DNA from: JBKPFU01 sp046728975
GTDB taxonomy: Bacteria > Actinomycetota > Thermoleophilia > Gaiellales > Gaiellaceae
Length of the DNA: 9,587 nt
Assembly (NCBI GenBank): GCA_046728975.1
Contig: JBKPFU010000163.1
Coordinates: forward strand, 1 to 9,587
Direction of reading: 5' to 3'
A program made the translations under genes and the position numbers. The notes below the pieces were generated by a model. It ran no database searches, was not told the DNA's origin, and saw nothing but the letters and a program-made list of their open reading frames with translations. This document shows, piece after piece, positions 1 to 5,385 of this stretch; the first letter of the stretch is position 1; every line of letters starts with the position of its first letter.

Positions 1-1651
1 GCTCGCAGATGCGGCGCTTCAGCTTGAGCGTCGGCGTCATTTCGCCCTCCTCCTGCGAGAAATCGCGCGAGAGGATCGCGAACTTCTTGATCTGCTCGAA
101 CCGTGAAAGCTCGGCGTTCACGCCGTCGACGACCGTCTGAACGAGATCCTGTGGGTCGCCGTTCGTCTTCGCCAGCTCGCCGTCGTCGAGCGTGATCAGC
201 GCCGTCACGTAGGGACGGCGGTCGCCGACGACGAGCGCCTGGGACACGAAACGCGACCGCTTGAGCGCATTCTCGATGTTCTGCGGCGACAGGTTCTTGC
301 CGCCGGCCGTGACGATGATGTCCTTCTTGCGGTCGGTGATCTTGATGAAGCCGTCCTCTTCGATCTCGCCGACGTCACCCGATCGCAGCCAGCCGTCCTC
401 GCCGAGCACCTCGCGCGTCGCCTCCTCGTCCTTGTAGTAGCCGGCGAAAACGGTCCCACTGCGAATCAGGATCTCGCCATCGTCCGCGGCCGCCACCTCG
501 AACCCCGGCATCGAGGGCCCGACCGTGCCGAATCGGAAGCGCGTGGGGCGGTTGACTGCCGCCGCGGTCGTGCACTCTGTCAGCCCCCAGCCCTCGAGAA
601 TCAGGATGTCCAGCGCGTGGAAGAACTCGGCGATCTCCTTCGCGAGCGGAGCTCCGCCGGAGATCCCGATGCGGAACCGGCCGCCGAGCCGCTCCTTCAC
701 CTTCGAGTAGACGAGCCGGTCGGCGAGGCGGTGCTCGAGCGCGAGCCTGCGTGGAACGGCGTCGCCCTGCTGGCGCAGGCGGCTCATCTCGCGACCGACG
801 CCGAGCGCCCAATCGATCAGCCGCCGCCGCAGCCCTGTCGCCTCGTCGAAGGTCGAGGTGACGGCGGTGTGCATCTTCTCGTAGACGCGCGGGACGCTCG
901 GCATCAGCGTCGGCCGCACGTGCGGCAACTTTTCGGCGACGGCGTAGGGGTCGGGACAGAAGGCGATCGTGAATCCCGAATAGGCCCCCCAGAGCGACAT
1001 CAGCCGGCCGAAGTTGTGCGCGAGCGGGAGGTAGAGCAGCATCACGTCGCGATCGAGTGCGAGGCCCTCGATCCGCTCGATGCAGGACGTCATCTCGTAG
1101 TAGTTGCGGTGGCGGATCATGCAGCCCTTGGGCGGCCCGGTCGTGCCCGACGTATAGATGTACGTGTAGAGGTCCTCGTCGTCGATCTCGGCGACCCGCT
1201 GCTCGAGCGCGCCCGGGTGCGCCTCGGCGTACGAGCGGCCTTCCTCGCGTAATGCATCGAGATCGGCGAAGGTCAGGACGTGGTGAAGAGGCTTGAGCTT
1301 CGCCTTCTGCTCCTCGTCTTCGACGAGGACGCCAACGGCGTCTGAATGCTCCAGCACGTACGCGACCTCCTTGGCCGACGAGGTCGGATACACCGGCGCC
1401 GTTATCGCGCCGACATGGGCGAGCGCGAAGTCGAACAGCGTCCACTCGAGGCGGGTCCGGGCAAGGATGCCGAAGGCGTCGCCTTTGTTGATTCCGCGGG
1501 CGAGTAGCCCGTTGGCGAGCTCGCGAACCGTGCGCCCGGCCTCGGGCCAGGAGACCTCGCGCCAGGTTCCGTCCTCTTCCGCGAGATAGGCGGGGAGCGC
1601 CCGCTCCTGGGCGATCGCTTCGCCCCACAGCTGCGGAATCGTCCTCGGCAC
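1..1651 (-). CDS. Long-chain fatty acyl-CoA ligase (FAA1/FadD15-like), C-terminus cut by window edge
   Basis: This AMP-forming ligase activates long-chain fatty acids to acyl-CoA through an acyl-adenylate, feeding beta-oxidation or lipid synthesis, probably at the inner face of the membrane. About 550 codons are present. The ATP/AMP-binding motif YTSGTTGPPKG is at residues 166-176, GWGLTECT at 354-361, the GD of the hinge-side motif at 425-426, and DRKKDIIVTAGGK at 440-452 followed by NLSPQNIE. The visible end reads TLKLKRR, typical of the last part of this family, so only a few tens of residues should be missing. The start is taken as GTG at 1651. An ATG at 1656 is in another frame, and no in-frame ATG exists upstream. 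TACGCT lies six bases before the GTG, which supports leaderless initiation. The gene is divergent from ku. Subfamily (COG1022 type rather than short-chain ligase) is judged from the motif set; exact chain length is unknown. Confidence 0.93.
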   Translation of the reverse strand, partial: MPRTIPQLWGEAIAQERALPAYLAEEDGTWREVSWPEAGRTVRELANGLLARGINKGDAFGILARTRLEWTLFDFALAHVGAITAPVYPTSSAKEVAYVLEHSDAVGVLVEDEEQKAKLKPLHHVLTFADLDALREEGRSYAEAHPGALEQRVAEIDDEDLYTYIYTSGTTGPPKGCMIRHRNYYEMTSCIERIEGLALDRDVMLLYLPLAHNFGRLMSLWGAYSGFTIAFCPDPYAVAEKLPHVRPTLMPSVPRVYEKMHTAVTSTFDEATGLRRRLIDWALGVGREMSRLRQQGDAVPRRLALEHRLADRLVYSKVKERLGGRFRIGISGGAPLAKEIAEFFHALDILILEGWGLTECTTAAAVNRPTRFRFGTVGPSMPGFEVAAADDGEILIRSGTVFAGYYKDEEATREVLGEDGWLRSGDVGEIEEDGFIKITDRKKDIIVTAGGKNLSPQNIENALKRSRFVSQALVVGDRRPYVTALITLDDGELAKTNGDPQDLVQTVVDGVNAELSRFEQIKKFAILSRDFSQEEGEMTPTLKLKRRICE

Positions 1652-1657
1652 GGCATC

Positions 1658-1663
1658 AGCGTA
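1658..1663 (-). promoter_or_regulatory. Candidate -10 box (TACGCT) for the acyl-CoA ligase
   Basis: On the minus strand TACGCT is followed by six bases and then the GTG start at 1651. No Shine-Dalgarno sequence and no clear -35 box are visible. The spacing matches a leaderless transcript starting at or next to the start codon. Inferred from position only. Confidence 0.4.
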
Positions 1664-1717
1664 CTTCGCGGAATGGGGCAGGGAAGCGGCGCAACGCGGC
1701 GAAAAGGCCTCTCCCTC

Positions 1718-1723
1718 TACAAT
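1718..1723 (+). promoter_or_regulatory. Candidate -10 box (TACAAT) for ku
   Basis: TACAAT matches five of six bases of TATAAT and lies 15 bases before the ku ATG, giving an expected leader of only about nine bases. No good -35 hexamer is seen 17 bases upstream. A GAGG at 1727-1730 could act as a ribosome binding site if transcription starts further upstream, so the two readings compete. Confidence 0.4.
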
Positions 1724-1738
1724 CTCGAGGCGGCCCCT

Positions 1739-2614
1739 ATGCGCACTGTCTGGAACGGATCAATCACGTTCGGCCTGGTCAACATCCCCGTCGGGATGGC
1801 CCTGGCCACCAAGCCCGCGGCGCGTGAGTCGGACGTGTCCTTCCGCATGCTCCACCGCGAGTGCGGAACACCGATCAAGAACAAGCGGTGGTGCCCCTTC
1901 CATGATCGCGAGGTCTCGAACGACGAGATCGTGAAGGGCTGGGAGGTCTCGAAGGGGCAGTTCGTGACCGTCGAGGACGAGGAGCTCGAGGCGCTCTCGC
2001 GGGCCGACGACTCCCGCTCGATCGAAATCACGCGCTTCGTCGAGCTCGGCCAGGTCGATCCGATCTACTTCGACCGCACCTACTTCCTCACGCCTGCCGA
2101 TCAGGCAGCAGCGCGCCGGCCGTACGTCCTGCTGCTGGAGGCGATGAAGGAAACCGGGATGGCGGCGGTCGGTCGCTTCGTCCGGCAGAACGCTGAGCAT
2201 TTCTGCCTACTCCGCGCCAAAGGCAACGCGCTCGTCCTGGAGACGCTGTTCCTCACCGAGGACGTCCGCTCCGAGACGGAGATCGAGGAGGCGGTGGAAG
2301 ACACAGACGTGAAGGCGCCGGAGCTCGACCTCGCCCGGCAGGTGATCGCGAGCCTCGTCGGCGACTTCGATCCGAACGAGCTCCAGAGCGAGTACCGCGG
2401 CCAGCTGCGCGCGATGCTGGAGGCGAAGGTGGCCGGCGAGGAGATCAAGGTCGCCGAGCCGGCGGCGCCGGAGCCTCAGGTGGTCGACCTGATGGAGGCG
2501 TTGCGCGCGAGCGTCGCCGAGGTCAAGGGGCGCGAGAAGGCCCCCAAGAAGGCGAAAGCCGCCCCGAAGAGCGGCTCACGGCGCCGGCGCGAGCCGACGC
2601 GAAAATCCGCCTGA
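1739..2614 (+). CDS. ku: Bacterial Ku protein, non-homologous end joining
   Basis: Ku forms a homodimeric ring that threads onto double-strand DNA ends and recruits the ligase LigD. The 291-residue product starts MRTVWNGSITFGLVNIPV, the hallmark N-terminus of bacterial Ku. The usual LHREC...WCP pair of cysteines is at residues 42 and 52, followed by EIVKGWE. The core beta-barrel/ring domain spans roughly residues 3-240. The last ~30 residues are Lys/Arg/Ala/Pro-rich (KAPKKAKAAPKSGSRRRRE), like the basic DNA-binding tails of longer actinobacterial Ku proteins. The open frame extends 22 codons further upstream, but that part has no Ku homology and the ATG at 1739 gives the family N-terminus. 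No ligD is in the window. The gene is divergent from the acyl-CoA ligase and convergent with a tiny gene at 2796-2963. Its last 66 bases are duplicated downstream at 2721-2785. Confidence 0.96.
   Translation: MRTVWNGSITFGLVNIPVGMALATKPAARESDVSFRMLHRECGTPIKNKRWCPFHDREVSNDEIVKGWEVSKGQFVTVEDEELEALSRADDSRSIEITRFVELGQVDPIYFDRTYFLTPADQAAARRPYVLLLEAMKETGMAAVGRFVRQNAEHFCLLRAKGNALVLETLFLTEDVRSETEIEEAVEDTDVKAPELDLARQVIASLVGDFDPNELQSEYRGQLRAMLEAKVAGEEIKVAEPAAPEPQVVDLMEALRASVAEVKGREKAPKKAKAAPKSGSRRRREPTRKSA
2549..2614 (+). repeat. ku 3'-end repeat, copy 1 (inside ku)
   Basis: The last 66 bases of ku, ending exactly at its TGA stop, recur at 2721-2785. The copies differ by two substitutions and one single-base deletion. 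The sequences on both sides of the copies are unrelated. Confidence 0.9.
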
Positions 2615-2618
2615 TTTC

Positions 2619-2646
2619 CGTGGGGGGAACCCCTGGTTCCCCCACG
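2619..2646. repeat. Hairpin repeat copy A, possible bidirectional terminator after ku
   Basis: A stem of GGGGGAACC paired with GGTTCCCCC (2623-2631 with 2635-2643), loop CCT, extends by three further pairs around one bulged G. It lies five bases after the ku stop. The hairpin plus its right flank, through about 2659, matches an inverted copy at 3981-4020. It has no T-run, so termination is inferred from the stem strength and the position between convergent genes. Confidence 0.75.
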
Positions 2647-2720
2647 AGCCCCCTCCTTCAGCATGTGAGCTCGCCTCCGCCGTTTGCGGAGCCGGCGAAG
2701 CTTCCGGAATGCAATCCACA

Positions 2721-2785
2721 AAGGCGAAAGCCGCCCCGAAGAGCGGCTCCCGGCGCCGGGCGAGCCGGCGCGAAAATCCGCCTGA
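2721..2785 (+). pseudogene. Duplicated fragment of the ku 3' end, copy 2
   Basis: These 65 bases repeat the ku tail region with three differences, one of them a single-base deletion that puts the end out of the Ku frame. The fragment encodes only KAKAAPKSGSRRR before the frame is lost. Nothing upstream resembles the rest of ku. It is therefore a remnant or duplication scar and not a working gene. It lies 106 bases beyond the ku stop, with repeat copy A in between. Confidence 0.8.
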
Positions 2786-2795
2786 CGACGGCCGG

Positions 2796-2963
2796 TTAGG
2801 CCGCCTGCTCCTTCCGGAGTGCCTGGAGCTGCGCCTGGAACAGCGTCTTGTCGATCTTGCCCTGGTAGATCGGAACCGCTTCCTGCACGCAGAGGCGAAT
2901 CACCTCGTCGCGATCGATCCCGAGCTCCTTCGACAGCTCCTCCGGCGTCAGGTGGTTTGCCAT
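2796..2963 (-). CDS. Small helix-turn-helix-like protein, 55 aa
   Basis: The product is MANHLTPEEL followed by SKELGIDRDEVIRLCVQEAV and PIYQGKIDKTLF, ending in a Gln-rich helix and KEQAA. I do not recognise a named family. The stretch LTPEELSKELGIDRDEVIRLC looks like a short helix-turn-helix of the kind that reads 'apply the domain, then choose a helix', as in small DNA-binding modules, and the C-terminal third is predicted helical. Real translation is strongly supported by GGAAGGAG four bases before the ATG, the best ribosome binding site in the window. The gene is convergent with ku and its leader carries an intrinsic terminator (2985-3020) just upstream of the ribosome binding site, suggesting expression controlled by attenuation. 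Function, including any link to ku, is unknown. Confidence 0.8.
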   Translation of the reverse strand: MANHLTPEELSKELGIDRDEVIRLCVQEAVPIYQGKIDKTLFQAQLQALRKEQAA

Positions 2964-2967
2964 CTCG

Positions 2968-2975
2968 CTCCTTCC
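2968..2975 (-). promoter_or_regulatory. Strong ribosome binding site (GGAAGGAG) of the 55-aa gene
   Basis: On the minus strand GGAAGGAG is followed by CGAG and the ATG at 2963. It fixes the start codon and stands out because most other starts in the window have no clear Shine-Dalgarno sequence. Confidence 0.85.
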
Positions 2976-2984
2976 TCGAGCAAC

Positions 2985-3020
2985 AAAAAACCCGCCGCGC
3001 TCGTCCAGCGCCTGCGGGTT
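2985..3020 (-). terminator. Intrinsic terminator in the leader of the 55-aa gene (attenuator candidate)
   Basis: Read on the minus strand, AACCCGC (3020-3014) pairs with GCGGGTT (2995-2989). An inner stem GCGCT/AGCGC stacks inside it with a five-base loop, and a run of Ts follows (2990-2985, six Ts of which two belong to the stem). This is a textbook Rho-independent terminator. No gene on this strand ends in front of it; instead the ribosome binding site of the 55-aa gene follows ten bases later. It therefore either attenuates that gene or ends a short RNA. Confidence 0.85.
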
Positions 3021-3090
3021 AGTCGGTCACCTCGTTTTTGGCTCCGGCAGGAATCAGCGGTCCTGCCCTCCAAGGTCATTCATTGATCCA

Positions 3091-3119
3091 AGAATAGAGC
3101 GACTCGGTGACAGACGCAA
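3091..3119 (-). promoter_or_regulatory. Candidate sigma70-type promoter for the structured leader
   Basis: On the minus strand TTGCGT (3119-3114) is separated by exactly 17 bases from TATTCT (3096-3091). The -10 matches four of six consensus bases and the -35 the invariant TTG. It places the transcript start near 3084. The -10 shares its TA step with a TAGAGC on the plus strand, six bases before the hydrolase GTG. Confidence 0.5.
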
Positions 3120-3985
3120 AGGGGCTTCTGGGATTGGAGGAGCGCGTCGCGGACGCGGGTGGCTGCGCGATGCACTACTTCGTCGGCGGGGTCGAGGACG
3201 GGCAGCCGCTCGTCCTTGTCCATGGCCTCGGCGGCGCGGCCGAGAACTGGGTCGAGCTCGTGCCGAGGCTGCGCCACTGGTTTCGCTTGCTCGTTCCAGA
3301 CCTACCCGGCCACGGAGGCTCGGCGCCGCCCCCGGAGCCGCCGAGCCTCACCGATTACGCCCAACGCGTGGCCGCGATCGCCGACCGTGAGGGATTTCTG
3401 CCGGGGAACATGGTCGGCCACTCGTTCGGCGGGCTGGTCTCCCTGCGCTTGGCCCTGCTTCGCCCGGGGGACGTGCGGCGGCTCGTGCTCGCTTGCCCGG
3501 CGGGGATCTCGTCCACGGGGCGGCGGGCCCGCTTCGCGCTGCGAGTGCTCGGTGTCCTCAAGCCTGCGCGCCGCGTCGCGCGCCACCGAGAGGCGGTCGG
3601 ACGGAGCGAGCGTCTGCGCTACCTCGTCTTCGGCCGCTGGGGGGCGGCCGACCCGGCAGCGCTCAGCGAGAGCGCGGTCGACGGGTTTCTCAGCGGGCCG
3701 CTGCTGCACACGGACACGGCCAGCGCTGCCCGGGCGCTCGTCGTCGACGATCCTCGCGCGGATCTCGAGTCCCTGCGCTGCCCTTGCCTGCTGCTCTGGG
3801 GAGCGCGTGACACTCAGCTGCCGGTGGACGATGCCTTCGAGTACGCCAGGCGGATGAGCGCCGAGCTGCGCGTCGTCGCCGACTGCGGCCACCTGCTGAT
3901 CGGCGAGCGTCCCGACGCCTGCGCGGACGCGATCACGGAATTCGCCGGTCCAAATGCTCCTCCAGTCACGGTCCGATCGGAATGA
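3107..3985 (+). CDS. Alpha/beta hydrolase fold protein
   Basis: This 292-residue serine hydrolase probably acts on an ester, lactone or similar small substrate in the cytoplasm; the substrate is not predictable. The oxyanion-side HGLGG motif is at residues 39-43 and the nucleophile elbow GHSFGG at 104-109 (Ser106). The acid is likely Asp235 in WGARDTQLP and the catalytic histidine His262 in DCGHLLIGERPD. A cap region lies around residues 135-205. Length is normal for the family. The start is taken as GTG at 3107, with TAGAGC six bases upstream. A TTG at 3134 preceded by AAAGGGG is an alternative that would remove nine residues. An ATG at 3170 would cut into the first beta strand and is less likely. 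The stop codon lies inside hairpin repeat copy B. Confidence 0.93.
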   Translation: MTDAKGLLGLEERVADAGGCAMHYFVGGVEDGQPLVLVHGLGGAAENWVELVPRLRHWFRLLVPDLPGHGGSAPPPEPPSLTDYAQRVAAIADREGFLPGNMVGHSFGGLVSLRLALLRPGDVRRLVLACPAGISSTGRRARFALRVLGVLKPARRVARHREAVGRSERLRYLVFGRWGAADPAALSESAVDGFLSGPLLHTDTASAARALVVDDPRADLESLRCPCLLLWGARDTQLPVDDAFEYARRMSAELRVVADCGHLLIGERPDACADAITEFAGPNAPPVTVRSE

Positions 3986-4020
3986 GGGGGCTCGCGCGGG
4001 GGAACCAGGGTTCCCCCCCG
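3981..4020. repeat. Hairpin repeat copy B (inverted relative to copy A), between hydrolase and tRNA
   Basis: The reverse complement of this stretch closely matches about 2619-2659, including the hairpin GGGGGAACC...GGTTCCCCC and the adjacent CGAGCCCCCTC. On the plus strand GGGGGAAC (3998-4005) pairs with GTTCCCCC (4010-4017) around CAGG. It contains the stop codon of the hydrolase and starts six bases from the 3' end of the tRNA, so it may terminate both convergent transcripts. There is no T-run. Confidence 0.75.
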
Positions 4021-4025
4021 CCGAA

Positions 4026-4099
4026 TCGGGGTGCCCAGATTTGAAATGGGGACCTCACCGACCCGAAAGGAGCGCGCTACCAGGCTGCGCCACACCCCG
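4026..4099 (-). tRNA. tRNA-Pro (anticodon CGG), possibly degenerate
   Basis: The 74-base minus-strand sequence folds as a tRNA. It has a perfect 7-bp acceptor stem (CGGGGTG/CACCCCG), a perfect 4-bp D stem (GCGC/GCGC) with the D loop AGCCTGGTA, an anticodon loop TTCGGGT with CGG at 4065-4063, and a T loop TTCAAAT. The body closely resembles bacterial tRNA-Pro. Oddities are two mismatches in the anticodon stem (CTCCT against CGGTG) and a T53/C61 mismatch in the T stem, where G53-C61 is nearly universal. CCA is not encoded. It begins 21 bases after the PNPOx-family stop on the same strand and may be co-transcribed. It could be a decaying copy. Confidence 0.75.
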
Positions 4100-4120
4100 A
4101 GAGGGAACAGGTTAGCGAAG

Positions 4121-4747
4121 CTACTTCTCGATGATCTCGGCGTCGGGCGCGAGCGCCGGGTCGTCCTTCGGCAGCGCGTCCTCGGCCCACTCGCGGCGCT
4201 TCCAGGCCGGCGCCGGTGTCTGGCACCCTTCCTTCGGCACGAACCGCGACCGCTGCACCAGCCGGTACTCGTGGATGTAGCGCGGGCAGTTCGGGAAGAC
4301 CTCGGTCGCCTTAACGCGGACGATGAACTGCGCTTCGGGGTACTCGGCGAGCAGCGGGTCGTTCTCGTCGATGGAGGCGATGCCGTTCAGCCGCAAGCGC
4401 CGACGGCGCTCGAAGTCGATGAAGAGCAGGCCGACGTGCGAGTTGACGAGCACGTTGCCGGTGGTCAGGTACATCCCGTTGCCGTTGTAGTTTGGGAAGG
4501 CGATCGTCGTCTCGTCGACGACCTTCACGAACCCCGGATCGCCGCCCTTGTACGAGCACTGGGGGTGGCCGTCCGCATCGGCGGTCGCGATGAAGAACAT
4601 GTCCATCCGCTCGATGAAGGCGCGGTCGTCGTCGTCGATCTCGCCGCGCGAAAGCAGGACGTGTTCGATGCGGTCGGCAAGCCTGCGCGTGTCGTATTCG
4701 TCCTGAAGGCGACGGCTGCCCTCGTGGTAATACGACTCGTCCGCCAT
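4121..4747 (-). CDS. PNPOx-fold flavin-nucleotide-binding protein
   Basis: This 208-residue protein belongs to the pyridoxamine 5'-phosphate oxidase-like split-barrel family (COG3576 type), which binds FMN or a related flavin and usually acts as an oxidoreductase of unknown substrate. The N-terminal YYHEGSRRLQDEYDTRRLADR (residues 6-26) is typical of this subgroup. The barrel follows, with FFIATADADGHPQCSYKGG (51-69), FPNYNGNGMYLTTGN (84-98) and VGLLFIDF (105-112), then FPNCPRYIH at 151-159. The tail (~175-208) is acidic. No Shine-Dalgarno is visible. TAGCTT lies six bases before the ATG, with TTGCTC 17 bases further up, so it may have its own leaderless promoter within the preceding small gene as well as read-through from it. 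The tRNA gene follows directly. Confidence 0.88.
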   Translation of the reverse strand: MADESYYHEGSRRLQDEYDTRRLADRIEHVLLSRGEIDDDDRAFIERMDMFFIATADADGHPQCSYKGGDPGFVKVVDETTIAFPNYNGNGMYLTTGNVLVNSHVGLLFIDFERRRRLRLNGIASIDENDPLLAEYPEAQFIVRVKATEVFPNCPRYIHEYRLVQRSRFVPKEGCQTPAPAWKRREWAEDALPKDDPALAPDAEIIEK

Positions 4748-4753
4748 GGGCAG

Positions 4754-4782
4754 AAGCTAGCGCTGGCTCAGCGCCCGAGCAA
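4754..4782 (-). promoter_or_regulatory. Candidate promoter for the PNPOx-family gene
   Basis: On the minus strand TTGCTC (4782-4777), a 17-base spacer and TAGCTT (4759-4754) are followed after six bases by the ATG at 4747. The arrangement predicts a leaderless transcript. It overlaps the 3' end of the 48-aa gene. Confidence 0.45.
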
Positions 4783-4914
4783 CCGACGCATGCGCTCGCG
4801 CAGCGAAGGCCCGCGCGTGCGCTTCAGCGCTTCCTCGCGCGCCGCCTGCCGCTTTACCCACGCGCGATGCCGCATGCCTCGAGTCGGGTAGCTGGGCTTC
4901 CAGTAGACGGGCAT
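4768..4914 (-). CDS. Small very basic protein, 48 aa, coupled to the CoA-binding gene
   Basis: The start ATG overlaps the stop TGA of the upstream CoA-binding gene as TGATG, the classical sign of translational coupling. The product is MPVYWKPSYPTRGMRHRAWV followed by KRQAAREEALKRTRGPSLRE and RMRRLLGR. It has about 15 Arg/Lys against five Glu, so it is strongly basic and probably helical in its second half, suggesting contact with nucleic acid or an acidic partner. No family is recognised. The stop is 20 bases before the PNPOx-family ATG. It fills what would otherwise be a gap of 166 bases. High-GC DNA gives basic frames easily, so the start overlap is the main support. Confidence 0.6.
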   Translation of the reverse strand: MPVYWKPSYPTRGMRHRAWVKRQAAREEALKRTRGPSLRERMRRLLGR

Positions 4915-5309
4915 CAGCGCAGGTGCCTGTGAACGACGGCAGTGCAGGCATCTTCAACGTAGTCCAGTCCTGCGTCCACGGCGATCCGGCGTGCCTCGTC
5001 AGACCGGATCCCCAGTTGAAGCCACAGCGCCTTCGCCCCTGCCGCGACGGCCTCCCGCGCGTGCTCGGGCGTGTACTCGGGGCGGCGGAAGACATCTACG
5101 AGATCGATCGGCTCGTCGATCTCCGCCAGGCTCGCCACGCACGGGACGCCGTGTATCTCCTGGCAGTCGAGCGGGCGGACCGGGATTACGCGGTAACCGG
5201 CGTCGAGCAGATAGCCCATGACGCCGTAGCTCGGCTTGGAGGGCTTCGGCGACGCGCCGACGAGGGCGATCGTCTTCGACTCGGCAAGGATCTGCTCCGG
5301 CGACCGCAT
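4914..5309 (-). CDS. CoA-binding domain protein (YccU/COG1832 family)
   Basis: This 131-residue single-domain protein has the Rossmann-like CoA-binding fold related to the succinyl-CoA synthetase alpha subunit. The family is thought to bind CoA or acyl-CoA, with no settled enzymatic role. Visible motifs are IALVGASPKPSKPSYGVMGYL (residues 14-34) with the nucleotide-binding VGAS, GYRVIPVRP (38-46), IDLVDVFRRP (68-77), ALWLQLGI (94-101) and GLDYVEDAC (114-122). Length matches the family. The family usually has Asn at the position corresponding to Arg45 in VIPVRP, a small difference. No clear Shine-Dalgarno precedes the ATG. A 24-bp palindrome at 5386-5409 lies 77 bases upstream. The gene is first in a tight set with the 48-aa and PNPOx genes. 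Confidence 0.92.
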   Translation of the reverse strand: MRSPEQILAESKTIALVGASPKPSKPSYGVMGYLLDAGYRVIPVRPLDCQEIHGVPCVASLAEIDEPIDLVDVFRRPEYTPEHAREAVAAGAKALWLQLGIRSDEARRIAVDAGLDYVEDACTAVVHRHLR

Positions 5310-5385
5310 TCAGGAGAGCTTGCCGGAATACCTGGCTGTGCCGCCGGGCCGCGCTGGAACGGCGCGAGGCTGCGTCCTCGGTCAC

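Larger units (their letters stand above)
2964..3084 (-). ncRNA. Structured ~120-nt leader upstream of the 55-aa gene
   Basis: Starting from the promoter at 3091-3119, the minus-strand RNA would contain first a hairpin (GGCAGGA paired with TCCTGCC, + coordinates 3046-3067), then a purine/A-rich linker, then the intrinsic terminator at 2985-3020 and the ribosome binding site. A 9-codon open frame (ATG at 3083, stop at 3054) overlaps the first hairpin and could be a leader peptide, but it has no ribosome binding site. I recognise no known riboswitch class. It could be a riboswitch-like leader, a peptide-dependent attenuator or a small RNA. Confidence 0.5.

Noticed and set aside
375..1628. Long second minus-strand open frame within the acyl-CoA ligase
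   Set aside because: The product is Arg-rich nonsense, while the other frame carries all ligase motifs. Such frames are a product of high GC.
1673..1738. 22-codon N-terminal extension of ku
   Set aside because: The extension has no Ku-like residues, and the ATG at 1739 starts the standard MRTVWNGSI sequence.
2619..2646. G-quadruplex at the G-run of repeat copy A
   Set aside because: There is a single G-run per strand side, paired with a C-run, so a hairpin explains it.
2702..2823. Similar short words CTTCCGGAATGC and CTTCCGGAGTGC at 2701 and 2812 as possible element boundaries
   Set aside because: The match is only about a dozen bases with one difference and stops abruptly, and one copy is coding sequence of the 55-aa gene. 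It is compatible with chance.
2985..3067. Leader hairpins as an SRP (4.5S-like) RNA or 6C RNA
   Set aside because: The conserved SRP tetraloop and asymmetric-loop sequences are absent, as are the C-rich loops of 6C RNA.
3981..4099. tRNA gene as an integration site (att) of a mobile island
   Set aside because: No integrase and no repeated tRNA 3' end is seen in the window; the adjoining genes look ordinary.
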